This document shows positions 35,736-44,007 of a stretch of 64,000 bases of DNA, piece by piece. This DNA comes from DATEHQ01 sp035279525 (lineage in GTDB: Bacteria > Chloroflexota > Dormibacteria > Dormibacterales > Dormibacteraceae). The notes beneath the pieces are model-generated. The model had not been told where the DNA came from. It saw nothing but the letters and a program-made list of their open reading frames with translations, and made no database searches. The position numbers and the translations under genes are program-made. Position 1 is the first letter of the stretch; every line of letters starts with the position of its first letter. The stretch lies in NCBI GenBank assembly GCA_035279525.1, contig DATEHQ010000100.1, forward strand, positions 62,001 to 126,000, given 5' to 3'.

Positions 35736-36140
35736 TTGGGCAAGCGCCACCAGGCGCGTGAGCTTGCGCTCAAGGTCCTCTTCCAACTCGAGGGTGGTGG
35801 GGACGAGGTCGATGAGGTCTTGAGCTACCACGCCACCGAGGCGGGCGTGACGGCCGACGTGGCGACCTTCGCCGGCCACCTCGTGACCGGCGTCCTCGCG
35901 AACCGCAAACGTCTCGACGAGATCTTGAGCGAGGCTTCCGAGCACTGGAAGCTGGACCAGATGGCCAAGGTCGATCGCATCATCCTGCGCATCGCCGTGT
36001 ACGAGATCGCGATCGATCGGCACGTCCCGACCAAGGCCGCGATCAACGAGTCGATCGAGCTGGCCAAGACCTTTTCCGGCGACGAGGCGGGCCGGTTCGT
36101 CAACGGCATACTCGGCCGCGTGGCCGCGACCGCGACGTGA
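35736..36140 (+). CDS. nusB: Transcription antitermination factor NusB
   Basis: 134 residues from TTG 35736, immediately after the asp23 stop. All-helical NusB fold: GKRHQARELALKVLFQLE, then WKLDQMAKVDRIILRIAVYEIA and VPTKAAINESIELAKTFSGDEAGRFVNGILGRV. With NusE it binds boxA RNA in rRNA antitermination. It overlaps xseB by 4 bases (GTGA). Confidence 0.94.
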   Translation: MGKRHQARELALKVLFQLEGGGDEVDEVLSYHATEAGVTADVATFAGHLVTGVLANRKRLDEILSEASEHWKLDQMAKVDRIILRIAVYEIAIDRHVPTKAAINESIELAKTFSGDEAGRFVNGILGRVAATAT

Positions 36141-36346
36141 ACCAGGCCGAGCCGCCCGAAAAGGGATACGAGGAGCTGCTGGCCGCCCTCGAAAGGACCA
36201 TCGGCGAGCTGACGGACGGCTCGGCGCCGCTCGAGGACCTCGTCGCGGCACACCAGCGCGCCACCCGCCTGCTCGCCGAGGCACAGGCCAGGCTCGCGGA
36301 GCTCAGGGCGAAGGCGGACCAGACGGCTAGATTGCTCTCGGATTGA
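36137..36346 (+). CDS. xseB: Exodeoxyribonuclease VII small subunit
   Basis: 69 residues from GTG 36137. Helical protein with the XseB pattern GYEELLAALERTIGELTDGSAPLEDLVAAHQRATRLLAEAQARL. It pairs with XseA to degrade single-stranded DNA. xseA normally sits directly upstream; here nusB does, and xseA is not in the window. Confidence 0.88.
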   Translation: MNQAEPPEKGYEELLAALERTIGELTDGSAPLEDLVAAHQRATRLLAEAQARLAELRAKADQTARLLSD

Positions 36347-36765
36347 AGTACCTCCTGGCGCCGCTCGTGGCCTGGGCCATCGCGCAGGCCGCGAAGGTCA
36401 CGCTCAGCTCCGTGCGGCAGCGGCGTCTGAACCTGCGGGTTCTGGCGGAGACCGGGGGGATGCCGAGCAGCCACGCCGCGATCGTGATGGGGCTCACCGC
36501 CGCCATCGGTAAATATGCGCACCTGGACTCCCCCGAGTTCGCCATCGCGCTTATCTTCTCGTTCGTGGTGATGTACGACGCCGCGGGATTGCGGCGCGCG
36601 GCGGGCAGGCAGGCAGAGGTCCTGAACCGGCTGGTCGAGGACCTCGTGCACATGCGCGGGGTGCAGGAGGCGAAGCTGCGAGAGCTGCTCGGCCACACGC
36701 CGGTCGAGGTGCTGGTGGGGGCTGTGCTCGGACTCGCCGTGGGCATACTCCTTCCGGCGCGATAG
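36343..36765 (+). CDS. Divergent PAP2-family membrane protein (YuiD/DUF212-like)
   Basis: 140 residues from TTG 36343, overlapping xseB (TTGA). Four membrane segments. Phosphatase-like motif LAETGGMPSSHAAIVMGL, then VMYDAAGLRRAAGRQAEVLN and the C-terminal GHTPVEVLVGAVLGLAVGILL. The family is assumed to act on lipid phosphates, but a substrate is not established. Confidence 0.88.
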   Translation: MKYLLAPLVAWAIAQAAKVTLSSVRQRRLNLRVLAETGGMPSSHAAIVMGLTAAIGKYAHLDSPEFAIALIFSFVVMYDAAGLRRAAGRQAEVLNRLVEDLVHMRGVQEAKLRELLGHTPVEVLVGAVLGLAVGILLPAR

Positions 36766-36772
36766 CGCTGGG

Positions 36773-37495
36773 ATGCCGCGCCTTGACGTCCTGGTGACGC
36801 GAAGTGGCCTCGCGGAGTCGCGCGAACGGGCCCAGGCTCTGATCCTGGCGGGCAAGGTCCGGGTGGCCGGCGAGACCGTGCGGCGCCCCGACCGAACCGT
36901 GAACGACGATGCCGCGATCTCGGTGGAGTCCGAACCAGGCTACGCGAGCCGGGGTGCGCTCAAGCTTTCGCCGGCGCTGGATGCGTTCGGCGTGGACCCT
37001 CGGGGACGCATCTGCGCGGACATCGGGGCCTCGACAGGCGGGTTCACGGACGTGCTGCTGCGCGCGGGGGCGACGAAGGTCTATGCCCTCGACGTAGGCC
37101 GCGGGCTGCTGCACTGGCGCCTGCGCCAGGATCCGCGCGTGGTCGTGATCGAACGCGTCAACGCGCGTGACCTCGAATCGTTTCCCGAGCCCGTCAGCCT
37201 CGTCGTGGCGGACGTTTCGTTCATCAGCCTCGAGAAGGTCCTGCCGGCGGTGCGCCGCGCGGCTCCTCAGGCTGAGGTCGTCGCGCTGTTCAAGCCGCAG
37301 TTCGAGGTCGGCCGGTCCGAGGTGGGCAAGGGCGGCATAGTGAGGGACTTCGCGGTGGTCGCCTCCGCCCTGGCCCGGTTTCGCGATTGGTGCGCCGCGA
37401 ATGGCTACCTCGTGCTGGCGGAGTCGCCGTCCGCGGTCGCGGGCGCCGAGGGCAACCGCGAGATCTTCGTCCACCTGAGGCCGGCGGCGCGATGA
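36773..37495 (+). CDS. tlyA: TlyA-family rRNA methyltransferase / hemolysin-like
   Basis: 240 residues, ATG 36773. N-terminal S4 RNA-binding domain (LDVLVTRSGLAESRERAQALILAGKVRVAGE) and an FtsJ-like SAM methyltransferase domain with DIGASTGGFTDVLLRAGATKVYALDVG, then VVADVSFISLEKVLP and LFKPQFEVG. TlyA 2'-O-methylates 16S/23S rRNA in actinobacteria. It lies in the tlyA-nadK-recN order typical of Terrabacteria. Confidence 0.93.
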   Translation: MPRLDVLVTRSGLAESRERAQALILAGKVRVAGETVRRPDRTVNDDAAISVESEPGYASRGALKLSPALDAFGVDPRGRICADIGASTGGFTDVLLRAGATKVYALDVGRGLLHWRLRQDPRVVVIERVNARDLESFPEPVSLVVADVSFISLEKVLPAVRRAAPQAEVVALFKPQFEVGRSEVGKGGIVRDFAVVASALARFRDWCAANGYLVLAESPSAVAGAEGNREIFVHLRPAAR

Positions 37496-38337
37496 AGAGG
37501 GTCTGCATCCTCCGCGGCCCAGGCTGTGACGACTCGATAGTGCAGCGCGCCACGACCGCGATCGCGGCCAGGGAGTTCGAGGCTTTCGAGCTGCAGAGGG
37601 ACGCCCCGCTGATGGCGGCCGCCCCGCAGCTCAAGGAGGCAGTCCTGGTCCTGACGCTGGGGGGCGATGGCACCTTTCTTGCCGGCGCTCGCCTGGCGGC
37701 GCCGAGAGAGATCCCCGTCCTCGGCGTGAACCTCGGAAGGCTTGGGTTCCTGACGGAGCTCGAGGCCGAGCAGATGGAACAGGGCCTGAACCGCTTCTTC
37801 GACGGCTCGTACCGCACCGAGGAGCGCACCATGCTCCAGGTCGGGCTGATTCGCGGTGGCCGCAGGCTCGCGATGTCGATCGGCCTCAACGAGGTTGTCG
37901 TCGACCATTCGGGCGAGGCGCGCATGGTGCGGCTCGAGATCGACGTGGGCGGCCAGCCCGTGGGCGTCATCGACGCCGACGGCGTGATCGTCGCGACGGC
38001 GACAGGTTCGACGGCGTATGCGCTCGCCAGCGGGGGCCCGATCCTCGAACCCACGCTGGCGGACCTCGTGCTCGTGCCGATGAGCGCATTCGCGCTCACC
38101 GTCCGGCCCATCGTCTTCGCGCCCGGGCAGGACATCACGTTGACGGTCGTGAGGGGTCCGGCCGAGGTCCGCATCGACGGCGGCAGGCGTGGTCGCGCAG
38201 TCGAGAACGGAGACATCATCCGTTGCGGATCTCACGCCCGGCGGCTGAAGGTCGTGCGCTTCAGCCCGGCCGAGAGCTTTTATCAGCGCCTCGCGGACAA
38301 GCTCGGATGGGGGCGGCCGCTGGTCCCCAAGAAGTAG
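37492..38337 (+). CDS. nadK: NAD kinase
   Basis: 281 residues from ATG 37492 (ATGA overlap with tlyA). Phosphorylates NAD to NADP. GGDGTFLAGAR, LGVNLGRLGFLTE, LNEVVVDHSGEARM, DGVIVATATGSTAYALASGGPI and VEVRIDGG-like C-terminal strand (AEVRIDGGRRG). The frame extends upstream inside tlyA. It overlaps recN by one base. Confidence 0.95.
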   Translation: MKRVCILRGPGCDDSIVQRATTAIAAREFEAFELQRDAPLMAAAPQLKEAVLVLTLGGDGTFLAGARLAAPREIPVLGVNLGRLGFLTELEAEQMEQGLNRFFDGSYRTEERTMLQVGLIRGGRRLAMSIGLNEVVVDHSGEARMVRLEIDVGGQPVGVIDADGVIVATATGSTAYALASGGPILEPTLADLVLVPMSAFALTVRPIVFAPGQDITLTVVRGPAEVRIDGGRRGRAVENGDIIRCGSHARRLKVVRFSPAESFYQRLADKLGWGRPLVPKK

Positions 38338-39935
38338 TGCTCAAAGAATTGAAGGTTCGCGACCTCGCGCTGGTCGCGGAGTCAAAGGTGCGCTTCGGCC
38401 CCGGTCTCAACCTCCTGACCGGAGAGACAGGCAGCGGCAAGTCGCTGATCGTCGACGCGCTCAGCCTCACACTGGGCGCGCGCGGCGGAGCGGACCAGGT
38501 CCGGCATGGCGCGCAGCGCGCCGTCGTGGAGGCGGTCTTCGAATCGGGTTCGTCGGCGCTGGTCCTGCAGCGCGAGCTGGGCAACAGGGGCGCCGCTCGG
38601 ATCGACGGCCGCGCCGCCACGCCGGGCCAGCTCCGCGAGCTCGCCCGCAACCTCGTCGCGCTGCACGGCCAGCACGAGCATCACGCGCTGCTCGACGCGC
38701 AGACGCAGACCGATCTGCTCGACGCCTACGCGGGCGCCGACGTCCTCCGCACCGCGGTCGCGGCGTCACACACCGCCTGGACGGCCGCCTGCGCCGCGGT
38801 GCGTGACCTCGAGCAGCTTCGCTCTCGGGGGGCCAGGGAGGAGGAGTACCTGCGCTGGCAGCTGGACGAGCTGCGCACCGCGGACCTGCATCCGGGGGAG
38901 GACGAATCGCTGGCCGCCGAGCGTGCGGCCGTGAGGCATGCGGCTCGGCTGGCCGAGCTGGGCCGGCAGGCGCTCGATGCGCTGCACGAGGAAACCCTCG
39001 CGCGCGCTGCGGCGGCCGTTCGAGCCGCGGCGGACCTCGACCCTCGGCTCGCCCGCGAGGCCTCGCGACTCGAGTCGCTGGCCGCCGAGGGCGATGACGT
39101 GGCGGCGGAGCTCCGCCGCTACGGAGAGCTTCTCGATGCGGACCCGCGGCGGCTCGAGGCGATCGAAGCAAGGCTCTCCATCCTGGATGGGATCAAGCGC
39201 AAGCATGGCGGGTCGATCGAGGCCGCGATCCAGGAGCAGGAGAAGCTCGAACTGCAGGTCGGCGCGACCCAGGACATCGACGCGGCCCTGGCGAAGGCGG
39301 AGGCGGACCGGGCCGGGCTGAGGGCGGACCTCGAAGCGGCCGCCAAGAGGTTGACCCGTGCGCGAGCCGCAGCGGCCCGCCGCCTGCAGGACGCCGTGTC
39401 GGCAGAGCTCGAGGGACTGCGACTCGAGGAAGCGCGGTTTCTGATCGAGCTTCGACCGCAGGCCGAGATCGTCCAGTCAGGGGCCGAGCTCGCCGAGATG
39501 ATGTTCTCGGCCAATCCGGGTGAGCCGCCCGCGCCGCTTGCCCGCGTCGCCTCGGGAGGCGAGCTGGCACGGGTCATGCTGGCCATCAAGTCGGTCGGCG
39601 CTGACGCCGATCGGGTGCCCACGCTCGTGTTCGACGAGGTCGATTCCGGCATCGGCGGGGAAGCCGCGGTCCAGGTCGGCCTCCGCCTCAAGGCGCTCGG
39701 TGCGAGGCACCAGGTCCTCGTGGTGACGCACCTGGCACAGATCGCGTCCTTCGCCGACCACCACCTCGTCGTCGAAAAGAGGCCAGGCTCGGACGGACGG
39801 AACGTGGTCAGCGTGCGCGAGCTCGCCGCGGACCAGGAACGCGCCCAGGAGCTCGCCCGGATGATGAGCGGCGGCATCACCGCAAAGGCGATGGCCCGCG
39901 CCCACGAGCTGCTCGACGAGGCGCGTCGGAGGTAG
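38337..39935 (+). CDS. recN: DNA repair protein RecN
   Basis: 532 residues from GTG 38337, which shares its first base with the nadK stop. SMC-like: N-terminal Walker A (LLTGETGSGKSLIVDAL), a long Ala/Arg-rich coiled coil (~150-370), and a C-terminal signature VASGGELARVMLAIKS with Walker B VFDEVDSGIGGEAA and the switch VVTHLAQIASFADHHLVVEK. Organises broken DNA ends for recombination. Confidence 0.94.
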   Translation: MLKELKVRDLALVAESKVRFGPGLNLLTGETGSGKSLIVDALSLTLGARGGADQVRHGAQRAVVEAVFESGSSALVLQRELGNRGAARIDGRAATPGQLRELARNLVALHGQHEHHALLDAQTQTDLLDAYAGADVLRTAVAASHTAWTAACAAVRDLEQLRSRGAREEEYLRWQLDELRTADLHPGEDESLAAERAAVRHAARLAELGRQALDALHEETLARAAAAVRAAADLDPRLAREASRLESLAAEGDDVAAELRRYGELLDADPRRLEAIEARLSILDGIKRKHGGSIEAAIQEQEKLELQVGATQDIDAALAKAEADRAGLRADLEAAAKRLTRARAAAARRLQDAVSAELEGLRLEEARFLIELRPQAEIVQSGAELAEMMFSANPGEPPAPLARVASGGELARVMLAIKSVGADADRVPTLVFDEVDSGIGGEAAVQVGLRLKALGARHQVLVVTHLAQIASFADHHLVVEKRPGSDGRNVVSVRELAADQERAQELARMMSGGITAKAMARAHELLDEARRR

Positions 39936-39937
39936 CG

Positions 39938-40615
39938 ATGCCCATGCCGCGCATGTTCACGGGCCCCGAGGACAGAAGGATCAAGCGCGCCCTGTGCCTG
40001 GTGGCGCACCCGGACGACATCGAGTTCTACTGCGCCGGCTGCGTGCTGTTGATGGCCGCCCATGGGACGGTGGTCGATTTCGTCCTGGCCACCTCCGGCG
40101 ACAAGGGCGCGCGAGACGCGAAAAAATCTCGAGCGAAGCTGGCGCGGATCCGCGAGCGCGAGCAGGAGATCGCAGCGGAGCTGCTGGGCGTGAAGAGCGT
40201 GCGGTTCTTGAGACATCCCGACGCCGAGCTGGTCGAGAGCCTCGAGCTGCGCGAAGAGTTCGTGCGAGAGATCCGCGCCACGCGGCCTGACGTGCTGTTG
40301 ACCTTCGACCCCAACGTGCCGTACCGGTTTCATCCCGACCATCGTGTGGTCGGGCGCACGTCGCTCGACGCGGCGTGGCCGAGCGCGCGCGATCCGCTCA
40401 CATTTCCCGGGGCGGGCGAGCCCCACGAGACCGCCGAGGCGTGGTGCTTCGGAGGCGAGCAGCCGAACCTCGAGGTCGACGTCGGCGCGGTGATCGACAG
40501 GAAGATCGCGGCCCGCCTCGCACACACGAGCCAGACACGGAGCGCCGCGTCACTCACTCGGCGGTGGCGCGGCACCGCGCGCCTCGAAAGATTCCACCAG
40601 GTGAATCTCAGGTAG
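39938..40615 (+). CDS. PIG-L/LmbE-family deacetylase
   Basis: 225 residues, ATG 39938. Zinc site HPDD (LVAHPDDIEFYCAG) and HPDH (YRFHPDHRVVGR). The family N-deacetylates N-acetylglucosaminyl groups (for example in mycothiol or bacillithiol synthesis). The actual substrate is not inferable: no msh or bsh partner genes are nearby. Confidence 0.85.
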   Translation: MPMPRMFTGPEDRRIKRALCLVAHPDDIEFYCAGCVLLMAAHGTVVDFVLATSGDKGARDAKKSRAKLARIREREQEIAAELLGVKSVRFLRHPDAELVESLELREEFVREIRATRPDVLLTFDPNVPYRFHPDHRVVGRTSLDAAWPSARDPLTFPGAGEPHETAEAWCFGGEQPNLEVDVGAVIDRKIAARLAHTSQTRSAASLTRRWRGTARLERFHQVNLR

Positions 40616-40626
40616 GCTTGCGCCTC

Positions 40627-41400
40627 GTGGAATCGCCGGTCGCGGCGCCGGGCGCGTCAAACGCCCATCAGCTGGAAAACAGCCCCCGGCTCGAGGTGAG
40701 GACACCCATCTTCGAAGGTCCGCTCGAGCTGCTCCTCGCCCTGGTCGAAAAAGAAGAGCTCGACATCTTCAAGGTGCCGCTGGCCAAAGTGACCGATGCA
40801 TACCTCGCCGAGGTCGCTTCGCGCGAGGTTGCGGAGCCGCAGGAGATGGCCGAGTTCCTCTGGATGGCGGCCCGGCTCCTGCTGCTGAAGTCGATCCGTC
40901 TCCTGCCCGGCGAGCCGCCGAGCGACGAGGAGACCGACCTCCTGGGCTGGGAAGACGAAGTCCGCCAGCGCCTCGAGGAGTACAGGGCTTACAAGGCCAT
41001 GGCCGGCGAGCTCATGGAGCGCGCGCAGCAGGAGCGTTTCTCGTTCCCACCGCCGGCCCGCGTGGTCGAAGCGGGAGGCCAGGAGGAGCCGCTCGAGGTC
41101 GAGCTCCTCGTCGTCGCCTTCAACAGCGTGCTGGCTCGCATCCCACCGCGTCCACTGGTCGTCACGGGCCGCACCTGGACTCTGCAGGAGAAGCTCGATC
41201 TGATCAGCGACCGCCTGAGCCGCGGTCCGATCGAGCTCATCGAGCTGATCCTCGAGTCGGAGGATCGCCTCGAGGCGGTCATCACGTTTGTCGCGGTGCT
41301 CGAGCTGCTGCGGCGCGCGCAGATCACCGTGCACCAGAAGGAGCGGTTCGGGCCGATCCATGTCGAGGCGAAGCAGGGCGGGGGGAGCGCGAGTGGGTGA
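40627..41400 (+). CDS. scpA: Segregation and condensation protein A
   Basis: 257 residues from GTG 40627; an in-frame TTG at 40618 would add three residues. Kleisin: FEGPLELLLALVEKEELDIFKVPLAKVTDAYLA at the N-terminus, AEFLWMAARLLLLKSIRLLP and a C-terminal winged helix (DRLEAVITFVAVLELLRRAQITVHQKERFGPI). Bridges the SMC heads with ScpB in chromosome condensation. It overlaps scpB by 8 bases. Confidence 0.94.
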   Translation: MESPVAAPGASNAHQLENSPRLEVRTPIFEGPLELLLALVEKEELDIFKVPLAKVTDAYLAEVASREVAEPQEMAEFLWMAARLLLLKSIRLLPGEPPSDEETDLLGWEDEVRQRLEEYRAYKAMAGELMERAQQERFSFPPPARVVEAGGQEEPLEVELLVVAFNSVLARIPPRPLVVTGRTWTLQEKLDLISDRLSRGPIELIELILESEDRLEAVITFVAVLELLRRAQITVHQKERFGPIHVEAKQGGGSASG

Positions 41401-41920
41401 GCTCTCCGCCTCGCTGGAGGCCATCCTCTTCAGCTCCAACCGTCCACTCAAGGTGCGTGAGCTGCAGCAGGCCACCGACAGCGACAAGACCGCGATCGAG
41501 CACGCGCTGGACGAGCTGCGATCGGCGCTGGATGGAAGAGGTGTGATGGTCATGCGACACCATGACGAGGTGCACCTCGCGACGCGCCCCGAACACTCGG
41601 CGGCGGTGCGCCGCGCCCTGCGGCCCGAGGTTTCGGGCCGGCTCTCACCCGCCGCGTATGAGACGCTCGCCATCGTCGCCTACCAGCAACCGGTGGCGCG
41701 CTCTCGGATCGAAGAGGTGCGTGGAGTGAACTGCGAAAGCGTGCTCGGCAACCTGGAGCTGCGTGATCTCATCGCCGAGGTGGGGCGCGGCCAGGGACCG
41801 GGCCAGCCGAAGCTCTACGGCACCACCATGCGATTCCTCCAGGTGATGGGGCTCGAGTCGCTCGATCACCTGCCCAGCCCGCGGCTCGAGCGCGAAGCAG
41901 CCGAAGCACGGAAAGGCTGA
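41393..41920 (+). CDS. scpB: Segregation and condensation protein B
   Basis: 175 residues from GTG 41393. Two winged helices: SASLEAILFSSNRPLKVRELQQA and LSPAAYETLAIVAYQQPVARSRIEEVRGVNCESVLGNLELRDLIAEVGRGQGPGQPKLYGTT. Works with ScpA and SMC. The reading frame overlaps the next gene as CTGA. Confidence 0.94.
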   Translation: MGELSASLEAILFSSNRPLKVRELQQATDSDKTAIEHALDELRSALDGRGVMVMRHHDEVHLATRPEHSAAVRRALRPEVSGRLSPAAYETLAIVAYQQPVARSRIEEVRGVNCESVLGNLELRDLIAEVGRGQGPGQPKLYGTTMRFLQVMGLESLDHLPSPRLEREAAEARKG

Positions 41921-42660
41921 ACCGCTTCCTCGCGCGGTCGGGCGTGGCCAGCCGGCGCGCGGCAGACGAGCTGATCGCTTCAGGCGCGGTGCGGGTCAAT
42001 GGGAAGCGCGCACCGGCGGCCGGACTGCTGGTCGACCCGGACGCGGACGCGGTGGAGGTCGACGGCCGGGCCGTCAAGCCGCGGGCCTCGCACCGCCATC
42101 TGATGCTCAACAAGCCGCTGGGCGTCATCGCCACGGCGAAGGACGAATCGTCTCGGACCACGGTGCTCGACGTCGTGGGCGAGGAGGGGCGACATGGGCA
42201 CAGGCTGTTCCCGGTGGGCCGCCTCGACGCCGACAGCACAGGGCTGCTGCTTCTCACCGACGACGGGCAGCTTGCGTACCGCCTGACGCACCCGCGCTAC
42301 GGGGTCGCGAAGGAATACCTCGCCGTCGTCGCGGGCGCGCCCACCGCCTCGCAACTCGAGCAGCTGCGCCGGGGAGTGGAGCTGGACGACGGCCGGACCG
42401 CGCCGGCAGAGGTCGAGGTCGTGCGCACGACGCCGGCCGCGCGGGACTCCGGGCGGACCGAGCTTCGCATCGTCATCCGTGAGGGCAGGCACCGCCAGGT
42501 CCGCCGCATGCTGGCGGCCGTCGGCCACAGCGTCGTCTCGCTCAGGCGCACCGCCTTCGGTCCGCTGCGGCTCGGCCGCCTGAAGACCGGCGGGTGGCGC
42601 GTGCTCGGCGAAAACGAGGTCTCGGCCCTGCGCCGCACCACGGGAGACCAGAGCCGGTGA
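41917..42660 (+). CDS. rluB: 23S rRNA pseudouridine synthase (RluB/RsuA family), apparent CTG start
   Basis: 247 residues. An S4 domain (LNRFLARSGVASRRAADELIASGAVRVNG) is followed by the RsuA-type catalytic domain with GRLDADSTGLLLLTDDG (catalytic Asp) and REGRHRQVRRMLAAVG. The first conventional start, GTG 41944, would delete the first S4 helix (LNRFLARSG). The CTG at 41917, overlapping the scpB stop as CTGA, restores it. No ATG, GTG or TTG occurs in frame between them or just upstream. Confidence 0.88.
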   Translation: MNRFLARSGVASRRAADELIASGAVRVNGKRAPAAGLLVDPDADAVEVDGRAVKPRASHRHLMLNKPLGVIATAKDESSRTTVLDVVGEEGRHGHRLFPVGRLDADSTGLLLLTDDGQLAYRLTHPRYGVAKEYLAVVAGAPTASQLEQLRRGVELDDGRTAPAEVEVVRTTPAARDSGRTELRIVIREGRHRQVRRMLAAVGHSVVSLRRTAFGPLRLGRLKTGGWRVLGENEVSALRRTTGDQSR

Positions 42661-42664
42661 GCGC

Positions 42665-43315
42665 ATGATCGTCGCGATCGACGGCGGGGTGGCCTCCGGC
42701 AAGTCCGCGGTCGGGCGGCGCGTCGCGGAGCACCTCGGAACACCCTTCATCGACAGCGGCCTCATGTACCGCGCCATCACGCGGCTGGCGGCCGAGCGCC
42801 GCATCGACGCGCACGACGCGGACCAGGTGACGAAGCTGGCCGAGGACACCGAACTGCAGATCGACGGCGGGCGGATCTGGGCCGACGGCGTCGAGCTCAC
42901 GGACGGCATCTACGACACCGACTACATGGACTCGCTGCCCGTGATCTCGGCTACACCCGGGGTGCGCCACGCGCTCGTCGAGCGGCAACGGCTGATGGGC
43001 CGCTCAGGTGTGGTGATGGCCGGGCGCGACATCGGGACGGTCGTCTTCCCGGCCGCCGACCACAAGTTCTTCCTCGTGGCCAGCCTCGACGAGAAGGTGC
43101 GGCGCCGCGCGGCTCAGTACGAGCGGCGGGGGGAGGCGGTGGACGAGGAGTCGATGCGCAAAGAGGTCGCGGCGCGCGACAGGGTCGACATGGAGCGCGC
43201 CGTGGCGCCGCTTCGCCCAGCGGAGGACGCCATCGTCATCGACACCGACCACCTCGAGCTCGAGGAGGTCGTCGAGCGCATCGTGCGCGACGTCCGCGAG
43301 AAGGCCGGCCGGTGA
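42665..43315 (+). CDS. cmk: Cytidylate kinase
   Basis: 216 residues, ATG 42665. P-loop IDGGVASGKSAVGRRVA (the usual GPAGSGKS is GGVASGKS), DSGLMYRAITRLA, a CMP-binding segment (DYMDSLPVISATPGVRHALVERQR), MAGRDIGTVVFP and RDRVDMERAVAPLRPAEDAIVIDTD. Phosphorylates CMP/dCMP. It is followed by plsC, with a one-base overlap. Confidence 0.94.
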   Translation: MIVAIDGGVASGKSAVGRRVAEHLGTPFIDSGLMYRAITRLAAERRIDAHDADQVTKLAEDTELQIDGGRIWADGVELTDGIYDTDYMDSLPVISATPGVRHALVERQRLMGRSGVVMAGRDIGTVVFPAADHKFFLVASLDEKVRRRAAQYERRGEAVDEESMRKEVAARDRVDMERAVAPLRPAEDAIVIDTDHLELEEVVERIVRDVREKAGR

Positions 43316-44007
43316 TGTACGCGTTCCTGCGCGGCGTGATGCGCGTCATCACGCTCACGTACCTGGCCGGATTGTTCACGATCGAAGGAAGCGAGAACAT
43401 TCCGCGCACGGGGCCCGTGATCGTGTGCCCCAACCACGCGGGGACGATCGATCCTCCGCTCGTGCCTGCGTTCCTGCCGCGGTCGGACAGCTGGAGCATG
43501 GCGAAGTCGGAATATTTTCGTAAGCCGATGACGCGCTGGCTGTTCGAGCGCTATCAGGCGTTTCCGGTGGTCCGGCACACCGCGGACCGCGCGGCCCTGC
43601 GCCGCAGCTTCGACCTCCTCAAGAAGGGACACGTGCTGATCATCTATCCCGAGGGCACCCGCATCGACTCGGGAATCCTTGGGCCTCCCGAACCGGGCGC
43701 CGGGTTCATCGCGCAGAAGGCGCGATGTCCGGTGGTCCCGGTGGCGCTGAGCGGCACCAGCGAGTGCTTGCCCAGGGGCGCCAGGTTCCCACGCCGCGTC
43801 AGGGTCACGGTGCGATTCGGCAAGCCGTTCGTGGTGAGGACCAGGACCCCGGGCGGCCGGCGCGTCAACCACGACGAGGCATCGGAGGCGATCATGGTCC
43901 GCATCGCCGAGCTGCTGCCGCCGGAAAGGCGTGGCGACTTTCGCGACGTGGAGGCGATGAAGCGAAGGCTGGAGGAAGTGACCGAGCCGGTCCCGCTTCG
44001 CGCTTAG
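43315..44007 (+). CDS. plsC: 1-Acyl-sn-glycerol-3-phosphate acyltransferase
   Basis: 230 residues from ATG 43315 (GTG 43312 directly before is also possible). PlsC/LPLAT motifs: NHAGTIDPP (HxxxxD), EYFRKPMTRWLFERYQAFPV, YPEGTRIDSG, and VPVALSGTSECLPRG. Makes phosphatidate at the membrane. The stop overlaps the stop of the convergent AAA ATPase gene by 4 bases. Confidence 0.92.
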   Translation: MYAFLRGVMRVITLTYLAGLFTIEGSENIPRTGPVIVCPNHAGTIDPPLVPAFLPRSDSWSMAKSEYFRKPMTRWLFERYQAFPVVRHTADRAALRRSFDLLKKGHVLIIYPEGTRIDSGILGPPEPGAGFIAQKARCPVVPVALSGTSECLPRGARFPRRVRVTVRFGKPFVVRTRTPGGRRVNHDEASEAIMVRIAELLPPERRGDFRDVEAMKRRLEEVTEPVPLRA

